NCBI GenBank assembly: GCA_034670405.1
Contig: JAXDDX010000318.1
Coordinates: forward strand, 124,001-188,000
Direction of reading: 5' to 3'
Source of the DNA: Hoplostethus atlanticus
Lineage: Eukaryota; Chordata; Actinopteri; Trachichthyiformes; Trachichthyidae
DNA: 64,000 nt
The notes under the pieces are model-generated. The model searched no databases. It was not told where the DNA came from and saw only the letters and a list, made by a program, of their open reading frames with translations. The position numbers were made by a program, and so were the translations under genes. Below, in pieces: positions 1 through 10,950 of the stretch; positions within the stretch are counted from its first letter, which is position 1, and each line of letters begins with the position of its first letter.

Positions 1-951
1 ATTTGTTCGGCAAACAGCACACTAATTCGCCTCATCGTAACCAATGAGGTTCACGTCCATATTGTAACCCGTGTCCCCCCCGTTCACAACGTAGCCGAGC
101 AGCATCTGACCATGCTACCGACCGCGGACCTGCGTCTGATAACCTGTGTAGACCCATTCACAGAAACAACGTTGACGTTCATGCATCACTGTACCATGTA
201 GGTTATCACATGCAGGCTGAAAGAGTGATAGAGGGAGATACAGAGTGTGGTGGAGATGGAGAAAAGACAATTTGAACAGTGGGTCAACCAGACCAAAAAT
301 CCTAAAACTGTCGCACATGGAACACAGGTACACCTGTACACATCAATGGAATTGGATGGATAAAATGGAAATTGCTCTAATATTGTCTTTAACAAATTCT
401 ATTGCTGTAGTTTTTATCTGCTACTTACCCATCATGTCTTCTCTGGCCATCGTTGCATTCCTCCAGCTCTACCTCCAGTCAATACAATAAGTGAGGGGAA
501 AGGGAACACGTGGGGAAGGGAGGCAATTGAGCGAACATCACTTGGAATATACAATGGATCTCTTGAGTGAGCAAACGTGTCAAAACACCTGTTCTCCTGC
601 TTAACATTAAGAAAATCAGATATGTAGCTACAATAAATAGCAATAAGGGCCCATACAGAGTAGTGGAAGGAACATCACCAGATTAGCAAAATGTAAATAT
701 GTCTTTTACCAACAAACATTTGCCTACTTACTCATCCAGAAGAAGCTACGTTGGTGTGGTAGCGCTTCTTTGTCTTTGTGGTAATCATTAGGCCTATATT
801 CCTTGACACAGGTGACGCCACTAAAAATAGCACTATGGAGCAGGGGTCATTTCCACTGATAGCCTTTTATTGTCTTTTACATGGCCAACATGGACAACAT
901 GTATCCCCAGAGGTGATGATGTCTGTGAATGACTAATTACAATATCATTTA
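1..951. other. Sequence upstream of first visible slc38a9 exon; no feature recognised
   Basis: AT-rich, no convincing exon or repeat. The slc38a9 exon that should precede the one at 2812 (ending in a basic, Asn-rich cytosolic loop in vertebrate homologs) is not found here, so this is probably intron. Confidence 0.4.
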
Positions 952-2272
952 CAGGGTCCCCGCGGCTCCTTAAAAAGTCTTAAAAGGTCTTAAAATAAAA
1001 TAATGGAAATTAAGGTCATAAATTGTCTTAAATTTACCTTAAATTTGCTGTAGGTATTAAATTTGCAAAGGGTGCGTTTAAGACTGATGGAAAAATTGTT
1101 GCGCACAGTAGCCCACCGTAAAATGTCCAATAGCGTGTGTATTTGTGTAAATAACATCATATTAGACAATGAGAAACTCCGCCATTAATAGAATGTTTAC
1201 GTTACGTTGGCGTCTGGCTGCATGTCATCAAAGAGGGTCAAGGTTGCCAGCTAACAAGCTAAGGTATGAGCCAAGATGGGGAAATGCAAGTTTAATGACA
1301 AATAGTTAGAGGAAGATATGTTTCGGAGGTGGTTGGTACAGGCAGGAGACCGCAACGAAGCAAGGTGCAATTTATGCCGAAAGATTTTCACGTTAGGGAC
1401 CATGGGGGTGAAAGCAGTTGAATCCCACATGAAATCTGAAAAACACCAGCGGTACGCAGCGGTACACAGCGGTAACCAGTGGGGCTATGGTGATGCCTGC
1501 ATTGTTTGCACGTAGCACACCCGAAACTTCGTCTGGCTCGCTCGCAACTTCTCAACAGTCGGCATTGAGCAATTTTGTTTCACCGCCAGAAACCCAAAGG
1601 GCTGCGGTGCTGTGGGTTCTTCACACGGTGAGCAGGCACAATTCATTCAAGTCGAATGATGACATACGTAGCGTCTTTGCCGCTATGTTCCCTGATTCAG
1701 AATATGCAAAGTCGTTAAATAAAAAATAAAACCGCCTACGTCGCTAAATATGGCATCACCTCGTTCATTAAGTGGGAAACCCTATGTCGTAATGTGCGAC
1801 GAAAGCATGGATAAAACGACAAAGAGCAAGCAAATAGATCTCCACCTGGAGGAGGGGGGGGGGTCGGTCTGTCTGTTTACCTGTTGAGTTCTTGAAAAGT
1901 AATGTTTCATAGTTGCAATTCATGTAATTATGTGATTATTGGGCATGTTATGCCTAATATCCACTGTTCCATAGTAGTCATCCAACAGGTACGGTGAAGA
2001 ATTCCATAGTTGCATGATCATAATGCCTATATACAGTTTCCCTAAATAGCCACATTTAAAAAAAAAAAAAAAACAACATTTAGCAATATGGATTGTTATT
2101 ATTCATGTAACTGTGTATTACTGTTCAGAATGCTAGGGCTCAATAAATTGTCTCGCTTTTCTATGAAAGAAATCGTTCCAAAATTTCTTGGGTCTTAAAT
2201 TATATGTATTGAGGTCTTAAAAAGGTCTTAAAAAGCATTGAATTTGATTTTTAAAATGGTGCAGAGACCCTG
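952..2272 (+). mobile_element. hAT-type DNA transposon relic, internally deleted
   Basis: Both ends carry an imperfect terminal inverted repeat of about 27 bp starting CAGGGTC (952) and ending GACCCTG (2272). Just inside are short repeats of the type CTTAAAAAGTCTTAAAA, a common layout in teleost hAT elements. The 5 bp ATTTA lie directly outside both ends (947-951 and 2273-2277) and may be the target-site duplication, although 8 bp is more usual for hAT. The interior holds a broken BED-finger transposase start and no C-terminal part. It sits in a slc38a9 intron. Confidence 0.75.
1318..1852 (+). pseudogene. hAT transposase N-terminal fragment (BED zinc finger), frameshifted
   Basis: An ATG at 1318 opens a BED-type finger: Cys-x2-Cys in ARCNLCRK and His-x4-His in SHMKSEKH, followed by RYAA. 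The frame is then lost; a second frame (about 1490-1729) continues with a Ser/Thr-rich linker and the pattern HNSFKSNDDIRSVFAAMFPDS. A third stretch near 1790-1850 reads CDESMDKTTKSKQIDLHL, which resembles the block around the first catalytic Asp of hAT transposases. The rest of the catalytic core and the dimerisation domain are missing. Non-functional; family assignment is from motif recognition. Confidence 0.7.
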
Positions 2273-2811
2273 ATTTAGAGCTGATGGAATGTTGACATGC
2301 CATATAATGGATAATGTGGCACTTGCACTAGCACATTTTACATCTCTCATCACAGCTTACCTGGATAGGCTTTGTTGTACTTGGTCATAAGGTGGGTCAG
2401 AGCAGGTACAACTTTACGCCTTTTTAACAGTGTGTCACAGAATTTCAAACGGCAGCTAGGTGTGAAAGGAAAAAAAACAAAATTGTTTCTTGGTTTTGAC
2501 TCGTCAGGTTTTGCCTTTTATTTGCCTTTTGTATAACTGTCTAGTTAGCCATTTCGCAAGAGCTTAAATAACACAATAGGTGAAATATTTAATCCTGTGA
2601 TTGACACAGATAATATACATGACAATCCATGATACAGGAATACATAGGAAAATGCATAGCCAGAAAATACAAGAAGGAAAAGGGTCTCCAAATAGAATAT
2701 CCATCTACATTCTGCTTGGAGGTGGTGTTGTTGAACTTCACCTCCCCTTCATGGTTTATTAACTTGCTTAAGTTCAATTGTAAAGACAAAAGAATACTTT
2801 TCTGCTTCCAG
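2273..2811. other. slc38a9 intron sequence
   Basis: No repeat or exon recognised between the hAT relic and the splice acceptor at 2810-2811. Confidence 0.5.
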
Positions 2812-2925
2812 GTGCGGGACCTGTCTGTGGCCTATCTTCTAGTTGGGCTGACCTACCTGTATGTGGGAGTGTTGATCTTTGCAGCCTTTCCCACACCTCC
2901 ACTACAAAAAGACTGCATTGAACCA
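2812..2925 (+). CDS. slc38a9: slc38a9 coding exon (first in window)
   Basis: Acceptor CTTCCAG at 2805-2811, donor GTAAGA from 2926. 38 codons, phase 0 at both ends, reading [10 protein letters not shown] through QKDCIEP. The exon begins at a cytosolic arginine before a transmembrane helix. Confidence 0.92.
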
Positions 2926-5900
2926 GTAAGACTTTCACTTTGTTTTTTGAGATGTCCTTTTCTCTACTGCTTTGGATGAAGTAGTCCAGTGAGAGGGACA
3001 AGAGGACAACAGTCAATGAACAATTCATTGTTGTTTGAGATGGGTATTGCTTAGGACCTCATGCTTAATAAAGCTCATGATACATAGGCAGCCCCTTGAG
3101 GAATTTTGGATTTTGCAGTTCAGTTTCATCCAATCCCTGAAATATTTGCAAGAAGTTTTTTCCACATTAAATGGCCAAACAGACAGAACACTGGTTGGCC
3201 AATCATCACACTTTTTCACATCCAAGTCAAGCTTATTTATATAGCATCAAATGACGTTACAGGCATAACAAGGTCAGGCTGATAGACAGAGTAACAGGTA
3301 GAAAAGGACTGAAAGGACTTAGCCATCCTACATAATTTGCTTAAGGTAGCCTAACCGGGCCGGCACCACCAGCCTCAGGCGCTCTATGAAGACAAGGAAA
3401 AACTCCCAGAGAAAACCTATCGGAGACAAAAAATAGTGGAAACCTTGTGCGGGGCAATTCAAAGGCAATCCCCCACCAGGATGGCTGGGAATGCAATAGA
3501 TGCAGGACAAAACATAGTGCAGACCATATAGTTCTGTGCGTATAGTTTATTCTAATAGTTCAATATCCTTGTTAACCCATATAGTTCGCCTTATGTAGTG
3601 CAAGCCATATATGTCAATGTTGTGACACTTGAAGATGGGGAGAACAAGGCTTTATATTAAATTTACACCCCTTTCACACACAAATCCCGGAGTTTACACA
3701 GGTTATTGAAACATGGGTCATTCCCCACGTTGGACCCATTCAGACCACACTATTGTAACAGGTTTAATCTCAGGTCGTCCACTATTCAGACCAGACCGCG
3801 CAAGACCCGTGTCACCATATTTACATCTGTATGCAGGGCCGAACAAGGTGTACATCATTCAAATCAGACATTTGAAATTGTGTTTACACTCTAGATTCAA
3901 CATGACGGATGGTGCGTCTTTGCGTTTGGTCAGCCAATACTAGATTTGCTAGGATTTATTTATTTATTATTCACGTCTATTTATGACCCGCGTTATTCCC
4001 CACAGTCTTTTATTCAGAAATGTGGGGGAAAGAGAGTGAGGATGAACAGAACTTTTTTTTTTTCCCGGTTGCCCTATTGGCTTAAACCCTTAATAATGGG
4101 GCATCCCAAATGAAGGGCACAGCAAGATATACCAACTCAATGCTTAAGCCAATCATGATGGTGTGACCAATGGTGTCAAAGGCGGCACACAAAGTAACAC
4201 AAAGATGGAATATTCACACTCAGCAGCAAGCATAAGAATGTATTTTAATACTCAGAGCAAGGCCCCCACCTTAGCTGTTGAGCCTGGGGGAGTTTAAAGA
4301 ACCATAAGTTCGAGGAAACAGTTCAATAAGTTGGCAACATTCATCCAGGTTTCAGTGAGGAATAAAAACTCCAAATTATGCGATACAATAAAATCATTTA
4401 GAATGATTTATTTGATAACATTTAACAAGGCTAACCTGGCATGTGGCACAGAATAGGTTGCGGCTGAAGCCTGAACCCAAATAAGGTTTTCATCCCAGCT
4501 GGACAATCAGAAACACGTGGCCGATTGTTGACTTTTACAGGAATTTTAGAAGCAGTTGTTCATTAAGTGATTAATAAAGGATAAGACTCAATGTCAAGTG
4601 GTAGAGGCCTTACAGGAGTTCAGAGCAAGTTCCATGTTATTAGCCTTTAATCCAGATATGTAGTTGGTTGTAGTTGGCCAGAGATGAAAATAGACCATGC
4701 TCTCTATTGTGAGCTATGATATTTCATTTTTTTTACACATCCCTAATAGTTGATGAAATGTAACTATAGATCTGACTGTACAGTTGTTTAAATGCGGTCT
4801 TTTACAGTCATAGAGACGGCCGTTTCTATACTTCCCATATGCATTTGTCTAGCAAACCTCACTCTGCAAGGTTAGCCTTTTATACACCGCCTGCTTTCCT
4901 CTCTCCTTGCAGAACTTCTTAGACAACTTCCCTAGTAGTGATGTGATGGTGTTTGTGGCTCGGACCTGCCTGTTATTCCAGATGACCACAGTGTATCCTC
5001 TGCTGGGATACCTGGTACGAGTCCAGATAATGGGCCAGATCTTTGGCAACCACTACCCCAGGTAACTTCACCGCAATGAAAGTGTTTGAAGGGCATTATG
5101 ATTCATGTTCTTATCAACACAACATTGTGAAAGTAGACCTACACAGCAGACTCAGTTTTTATTTAAATGTGTGCTAAATCAAAAAACAAATCAGGCTATC
5201 TGCAGGTCCTTAGTGTCTGAAAAAGTCACAAAAAATGACCTAAACTTTAAAGCCTTAAAAAGTATTAAAATGTCTTAAATCCAGTTACTGGAAGTCTTTT
5301 TTTTCACTATATGGCGAGAGGCTGGTTTTGCCAGCTTTGTTTCTTTGTTTTGGTTATTGAATTGGTCAATTCAATTCCAGGTAGCATTAAAAAGGCTTTA
5401 ATAGTTCAACTTAAATTTGGCTTTCTGAAACCTGCAGATTCCTGAAAATGAAGATTCACAAATTATTATCCCTTATGTGAAGGCATCTATTGTGATATGT
5501 CATGTATCTAAAGATGAGCTGTTAAACTGTCCATTTGTTTGTGCAATCTTTTGTGTGGTTAATTGTATTTCAGTCATCCTATATGAGCATTACATAATTC
5601 ATTTAATTTTCTCTCCCAAGCTTCTTCCATGTCCTCACACTGAACATCTTAATTGTTGGAGCTGGTGTCCTCATGGCCAGGTTTTATCCCAACATTGGAT
5701 CCATCATACGGTACATTAAGTCAACACTGTTTTAAAATTGTTCCCTTATTCAAATGATAAAACACCTGATAACCCATTAATTAATTATAATATAAATCAG
5801 TCAATTTAGAACATTGAACGAAGATGGGGCGTCACACACATGAATCACACTTTGCTCAATTCATTCAAAAACATTTTACAATTCTCCCAGAACAGGCTAC

Positions 5901-8828
5901 GGTTACATTACAAATATTTTGAAGTGACATTATTACAAGAACAGTGATGAAGAATTTTGTATGATCCTTCTTTCACTTTATCTATTAAATACAGTTATGA
6001 GAAAAGGTTTGTGAACCCTTTTGAATTACCTGCATTCCTGCATTGTAAATGGCTCCTAAAATATGGTCTGATCTTCATCCAAGTCATAAAAATAGATAAA
6101 CACCATGTGATTTAACAAATAACACACAAAAATGTATACATTTACATGTCTTTATTGAACATATTGTAACTTGGATTGGGAAAAGGAACCAAACGTTTCC
6201 TGTAGTTGCTGATCAGACCTGCACAACGGTTAGGAGGTATTTTGGACCATTCCTCCTTACAGAACTGTTTCAGTTCATTGATATTTTTGGGATGTCTTGC
6301 ATGAACAGCTTGCTTCAGGTCATGCCACAACATTTCAATAGGGTTACAGTCACGACTCTCTGTTTAAGCCATTCTGTTGTAGATTTGCTATTGTGTTTGG
6401 GGTCATTGTCATGCTGCATGACCCAACCTCTGTTAAGATTCATATCACGGACCGTTACCTTGACATTCTCCTGATCTCCTGATGCAATCTAGAATTCATT
6501 GTTCCCTCAATGATTGAAGCCATCCAGGCACTGAAGTAGCAAAGCAGCGCCAAACCATGATGCTCCCTCCACCGTGCTTCACGGTTGGGATGAGGTTTTT
6601 GTTTTTTGTCGTTTTGCCATCTCATTTGCTTCGTGGAACATCCAGGTGATCTTTGGCACACTTTTGAGACGAGCAGTAATGTTTTTTCGTGGAGAGCAGT
6701 GGTTCCCTCCTTGATATCCTCCCATGAACACCACTCTTGTTTAGTGTTTTTCTTATTGTGGACTCATGGACACAGATGTTAGAAAGTTCAAGAGATGCCT
6801 TCAGATCCTTAGCTACAGTTACAGTGCTGCTACTTCCTTTACCATTATGTGGTGTGCTCTTGCGGTGGTGTTTGTGCCTAGGGAGAGTAGTAATGGCACT
6901 GAATTTTCTCACTTGTATGCAGTCTCTCTGACTGTAGACTGATGAAGTCTTTCCAGCCTTATGAGTCTCATCAACTCTTTTCCAGAGGTCCTTTTGAAAT
7001 TTCTTTTGATGCAGAGAGCCTAGTTGCAAAGATGAATCTGGGTAAATACCCTGCACACTCTCCTGTCACAATATCTCATGGGGAAAAAGTCTTGTGCATA
7101 GCATCACCGCATAGCAACAGAAGCATGCTTCAAAACTAAGATTAAATTGCTAATTGAGAATGGAAAAATGGTTAAGAAAAGGGAGCCACTCAAAGAAAAT
7201 TATATTTTAATTTGGCTTTGTATTTTTGCATCAAACTATTTTGTCCGTTTCCACGCAGCTACAAGCTCATTGCTGGCTCCCACCTCTTGCGAGCACAGCT
7301 GTCGATGGTGCTACTAGCGCTAGCATCAATAGCAATGCTGGAACCGCTTGTGCATCTAACACTAATTGGCATCACAACCATTGGGACTCTGGTAGAGTTT
7401 CGCTAGAAGCCATTGTCAGATTTGTGGATACCATTACGCACCCGAGCAGCCAGCCTGTCAGAACGTGCTTTGAAAACTCTCATGCCATTTGCGATGATGT
7501 ACTTATGCGAGAGTGTCTTCTCTGCACTTTGTTATGTAAAATAAAAATCCAGACACAGACGAAATGATATGAGACTGAAACCCATTAAACCTGATCTTAA
7601 GGCTTTATGTGCTAAAGTCCAGGCTCACCCCTCTCACTGAGTAAGTGATTGAATGTTGTGTCAGCTTGTATACAGTCTTATTCACAGAGGAATTAAACTA
7701 AAGTTTTGATGCCTAACTTGGAGGGGGTACTCACTTAGAGGTTGGAAATCTCAGGGGGTACAACACTGAAAAATGTTTGGGTATCACTGACGTAGATGAA
7801 GGTCAGACCATATTTTAGGAGCCATTTATGCAGGTAATTCAAAAGGGTTCACAACTGTCTCACAACTGTATTTATGTGGATTGATGCAGACATGCTGCCA
7901 TTTTGTGTAGGATTTATTCCTCCATGCAAAATTGTATAGCTATATATCAGTTGGGAATCTTACTGGTGTAAACTATCTATGTGAAGGGGTGTTGTTAAAC
8001 ATGATTTCTCTTGGCTGTTTCCACAGTCACTCTGATTTCAGTCTTGGTCAGTTTTGGACCACTTGGCACTGAACAAGCCCAAACAGACTATTTCCGAAAA
8101 GATCTAATGTGTTTGAAAAAAATTGTGTCTGACCAAGTATGGAACCCGTACTCACCCCACTTAGCCTTATAATCATCATTAAAATCGTCTAGTGTGACCT
8201 AGGCTTTTGGTAATGCAGTATTTGTCGGCAACCAAACTCACCAAAGTCAGTCCCCATATCTCTTAATGTATCATGTCCAGAATAAGATGTTATATAAATG
8301 TTATATGTATAAAGGGCTTTCAGGTGAGGTAAAATAACTGGACTGTAAGTCCCATTGAGATCTACTGAAGGGACTTGGTCTCAGCTTTGTTAAGACAAGT
8401 TTAAAAAAAAGTTTGAAAGGAAACCAATGTTCAGAATTTCTAAATACAAACTAAATATGGCATCTGAGTAACGGTAATCTGAAATCTTGAACACATTTTT
8501 AACATGACATTACCAAGAAAATTACTAAAACAGTTTCTTGGTGTAGCATCCACCTGGAAGCTTGTATTTTGCTGTTCTAACCTTGCACTGGCTGACATGA
8601 GGGGATGCTGCTGTACTGAGTTGTCTGTATTAATCATGGTAGCTCTCTGTCTCCCCCTGCAGGTACTCTGGTGCAACATGTGGCTTGGCCTTAGTATTCG
8701 TCTTCCCTGCCTTGGTCCACATGATCTCCCTGAGGCAGCAGGGGACGCTCCGCTGGCCATCCGCCCTCTTTCACAGTTTCCTGATCCTGCTAGGCATAGC
8801 CAACCTGCTTGGTCAGTTCTTCATGTAG
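2812..8828 (+). CDS. slc38a9: slc38a9, 3' half (last four coding exons): lysosomal SLC38-family amino-acid transporter/arginine sensor
   Basis: The joined exons encode the C-terminal third of SLC38A9, a multi-pass lysosomal membrane protein that senses luminal arginine and signals to Rag GTPases and mTORC1 (family knowledge). Visible protein: a transmembrane helix around [18 protein letters not shown], the luminal [11 protein letters not shown] loop, a helix in FLLF-like context ([15 protein letters not shown]), a helix [16 protein letters not shown], then [20 protein letters not shown] and a last helix [15 protein letters not shown] followed by TAG. Order, loop lengths and the QFFM ending match the vertebrate protein. 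All junctions are GT-AG and phases agree (0, 2, 2). The start and N-terminal transmembrane segments lie upstream of the window. No disabling change seen. The cytosolic N-terminal tail that binds Rag-Ragulator is not in view. Confidence 0.93.
3225..3530 (-). mobile_element. LINE 3' UTR fragment (L2-like), minus strand
   Basis: Read on the minus strand this ends in a tail with TTTATTTATATAGC-complement features and carries the blocks GGAGTTTTTCCTTGTC and CATCCTGG seen in the 3' UTR of the L2 copies at 42.4 kb and 62.0 kb, but strongly diverged. It lies in a slc38a9 intron. It may be the 3' part of the same element as the endonuclease relic at 4195-4520. Confidence 0.5.
3531..4194. other. slc38a9 intron, no feature recognised
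   Basis: Nothing recognised apart from a short T run near 4050. It could contain diverged interior of a LINE linking the relics on either side. Confidence 0.35.
4195..4520 (-). pseudogene. LINE endonuclease (APE-type) relic, minus strand
   Basis: On the minus strand, around 4400-4300, frames give pieces such as SNKSF, then [10 protein letters not shown], the motif around the catalytic Glu of LINE APE endonucleases, followed by a Gly-rich GGGLAL stretch. Frame changes and stops are frequent. Together with the 3' UTR relic at 3225-3530 it may be one internally deleted L2-like element inserted in the intron. Confidence 0.5.
4913..5061 (+). CDS. slc38a9: slc38a9 coding exon
   Basis: Acceptor CTCCTTGCAG ends at 4912; donor GTAACT from 5062. 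Encodes [10 protein letters not shown], then a helix with [15 protein letters not shown] and IFGNHYP; ends in phase 2. The intron before it contains the LINE relics. Confidence 0.93.
5192..5444. mobile_element. hAT-like MITE, about 250 bp
   Basis: Terminal inverted repeats: CAGGCTATCTGCAGGTCC at 5192 and the complement of CAGGAATCTGCAGGTTT ending at 5444. Interior contains CTTAAAAAGTATTAAAA-type repeats like those in the hAT relic at 952. No coding content. No clear 8-bp target duplication. Confidence 0.5.
5621..5710 (+). CDS. slc38a9: slc38a9 coding exon
   Basis: Acceptor CTCTCCCAAG ends at 5620; donor GTACAT from 5711. Its first base completes a Ser codon with the previous exon; encodes [19 protein letters not shown] and [10 protein letters not shown] and ends within an Arg codon. 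Confidence 0.93.
6142..7056 (-). pseudogene. Tc1 transposase, broken into several frames
   Basis: In minus-strand order: a DNA-binding part with [12 protein letters not shown]-like and [15 protein letters not shown] (typical Tc1 linker between helix-turn-helix and catalytic domain), then AKDHLDVP, then [15 protein letters not shown] (a decayed form of the SIMVWGCF block near the second catalytic Asp), and a C-terminal part with [19 protein letters not shown] and NRCAGLI. At least two frame changes and loss of the region before 7056 make it non-functional. The first residues of the transposase are missing next to the hAT insertion. Confidence 0.82.
7140..7789 (+). mobile_element. hAT element fragment (transposase C-terminus and 3' terminus) inside the Tc1 element
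   Basis: Ends at 7789 with ...GGGTATCACTG, whose complement CAGTGATACCCAAAC is a typical hAT terminus. Just upstream (about 7460-7640) one frame reads [20 protein letters not shown], a block near the conserved C-terminal dimerisation region of hAT transposases, then one stop, then [21 protein letters not shown] and a final stop. No matching 5' terminus is visible, so it is truncated or its left edge has decayed; the left boundary given is approximate. The Tc1 subterminal sequence resumes directly at 7790. Confidence 0.72.
7869..8662. other. slc38a9 last intron, no feature recognised
   Basis: No repeat termini or coding content recognised until the acceptor CTCCCCCTGCAG at 8651-8662. Confidence 0.4.
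8663..8828 (+). CDS. slc38a9: slc38a9 terminal coding exon with stop codon
   Basis: Acceptor ends at 8662. Completes the Arg codon, then [37 protein letters not shown] and the last helix ending GQFFM; TAG at 8826-8828. C-terminus matches the vertebrate protein's length and ending. Confidence 0.93.
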
Positions 8829-10119
8829 AGATAACGGACTGGATATACCCTGGGATGCTGTTTACCCTCCACATTCATAGGCAGCAAAGATGTCATTGCC
8901 AACATTTTAGCAGGGGATCAGGAAGGGGACTGATATAATTGAACATAAGCAACTTTCAACAAATTCAGAATGGTTCAATATGTCATATTGTACAAGAGGA
9001 ATGTGACATTGTTATGGTTTGTAAAGATTCCTCTATTAGGGAAGTTGTCTCTAAAACTCCCACAGTCTTGTTGGATTGATAGCATGATAGCAAGCTTATT
9101 CTTGAATTATTTTATCTGAATGGTATTAATTTGCTCTTACGTGGTGATAGGTAGGTACAGTAGAACAACTACACCACTTTTGCCCAGTCTAAAGCTATTA
9201 CAGGCCTGTTTTTGTTTTAACTAGATTTTAACACACCGAGTTACCTCGCTGAATCAAACATTAACTATACAACTTTGAGTGAATTACTTTACTACATGTG
9301 TGAAGGTTTACTGCTGGAATTCATGATCATTCAGTTACGTTTTTTTTCACAGAATGTTCCTCTCATTTTCCCAAAGAGCAAATTATTATTTTTACGTTAT
9401 TGTGACCTTTATGTACAACCTGTACTTCCATTAACTATTCTATTTAGAGCAATTTATGAATAGCAGAAGTATGGTATGTCATTTGGGCAGGATCTCTTAA
9501 TGTGTATGAGCAATTTTGCGATACATGTTTAATGTATGGATGGCCAAAGTGCATATGAATGCTTTCTATAGGTAAGGTATCTGAACTACTGTATTTTACC
9601 AGTTATAGGATAGACAAGGGAATATGTGTGTGAAAAAAGCCATTATATAAGACTATACAAACTGTGACTACAGTTTCCTGTGTGCTTGGCTTTGAACTGA
9701 TCCAAAGTTGAATATTACTAGTCCCAAATCTTTGAATAGGAACAACTCCCAGTTTGCATAGCACGTCAAAATACTGATCCGCACTGAGTAAATATCTTCG
9801 TGTAACACACCAATGGAGAAAATCTTGGAAACATTTTTATTATGAGATCAAGAGCACAAAGACAGGCTAGTAGTATGGCTGTGAGGCTCATCTGCATGGG
9901 TTTTTCAGTTTGCTGAAACCCCCACCCTGAATTAATTTATTTGTAAATGTGTGGCTTTTCAAGCAATGTATTTTTGTGCATATATGAGCTTGTAGAAACT
10001 ATTAATTAGGTCTATTGCTTTTTTTATCTATCATAATAAATGAATGGCTCAATTTTGAAATGCAAAAGAACATAATTATCATTATTGTCATATCCAGTTC
10101 TCCTATTCAATTTTTCATT
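8829..10119 (+). other. Possible slc38a9 3' UTR and downstream sequence
   Basis: No coding content. An AATAAA at about 10035-10040 is a candidate polyadenylation signal for a 1.2-kb 3' UTR; none of the earlier sequence offers a clearly better one. Inference only. Confidence 0.3.
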
Positions 10120-10950
10120 TTACTGTTGCATGGCGTGTCTGCATAGAGCTGTGAGAGGGTGAAAAGCTGGTCCACTTTTCCGTCACCAGGACAGAATCAG
10201 CATGATTCTTCAATAATTGGAACATTATTGGTCCCCTTCTTTGAAAATAGGCACAACCACCCCAGTCTGCTAATCCAAAGGCACTCTTCCTGAAATCCAC
10301 GCAACATTGAAGAGATGTGTTAACCACAACAAACCCAACAATATCCATAGCCTTCAGCCTTTCAGGACGGGTCTCATCTATCCCTGGCACCTTGCCACTG
10401 TGGACTTTTCTAACTATCCTTGTGACCACTGCTGAGTTTTGGTAACTGGTAATCCCAAATTTCCATAACACTGCCAATGAGATTGGCTCAGACCCTCCAG
10501 GATCCACCACTGCCTCCTGAACAGAGGGCGTGTCAGGTTTAGGAGTTCCTCAAAATGTTCCCTCCTCCGTCTGACAATGTTGAGGTCTGCATGTCCTGTT
10601 CACTGACACTGTGTGCAGGTGAACCCAACTAAATCAAGCTGGTACTATTGGTCGACCTCCCACACAGGTTCAGGGTCCTGGGAAAGGTGACATTTCATGT
10701 TCTGAGAGCCAGTTCCATAGGTCCACAATGCATGAACCCAGCGAAGTTCTCTCAGTTCTGGCCCCTTGCCAGTTTGCCTTGGGTGTTCCTACCAAGACAG
10801 GGACACTGAGGCTCACAAACCCCTCCACCACAATAAGGTTGCCATTCCAGGATTGGTCTATAGTCCTAGCCATTATGATTAGTAGTTTTGGTTGACATCT
10901 GTCTTCAGGCAATGTAGACTTGAAAGTATGCTTGAGCATTACATTTTTTC
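10120..10950 (-). pseudogene. RTE/Rex3-like LINE relic (reverse transcriptase N-terminal part)
   Basis: Minus-strand frame 10510-10115 contains VVTRIVRKVHSGKVPGIDET and RPERLKAMDIVG, matching the start of the RT domain of teleost RTE/Rex3-like LINEs (consensus VVRKLLGGKAPGVDEIRPE). It then breaks into other frames with GGCAYFQRRG (from VVPLFKKGDRR). Upstream on the same strand (10930-10670) lies a second block containing GGTGACATTTCATGTTC complement, which resembles the leader/endonuclease start of the same family, so the endonuclease interior is deleted. Not functional. Confidence 0.68.

Larger units (their letters stand above)
5992..7868 (-). mobile_element. Tc1-like transposon, inactive, carrying a hAT fragment
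   Basis: Flanked by TA on both sides (5990-5991, 7869-7870). Inverted repeats of about 75-85 bp match at both ends: each starts CAGTT.TGAGA and includes GTGAACCCTTTTGAATTACC and GGCTCCTAAAATATGGTCTGA. The transposase lies on the minus strand (about 7056 down to 6142) and is broken. A hAT-derived segment fills the right side up to 7789. The element occupies the last slc38a9 intron. Confidence 0.88.

Noticed and set aside
2774-3028. Minus-strand frame over the first slc38a9 exon
   Set aside because: Antisense shadow of the coding exon; no conserved motif.
8504-8938. 144-codon + strand frame overlapping the last slc38a9 exon
   Set aside because: It is a shadow frame. The true exon is in another frame, ending in GQFFM and TAG at 8828.
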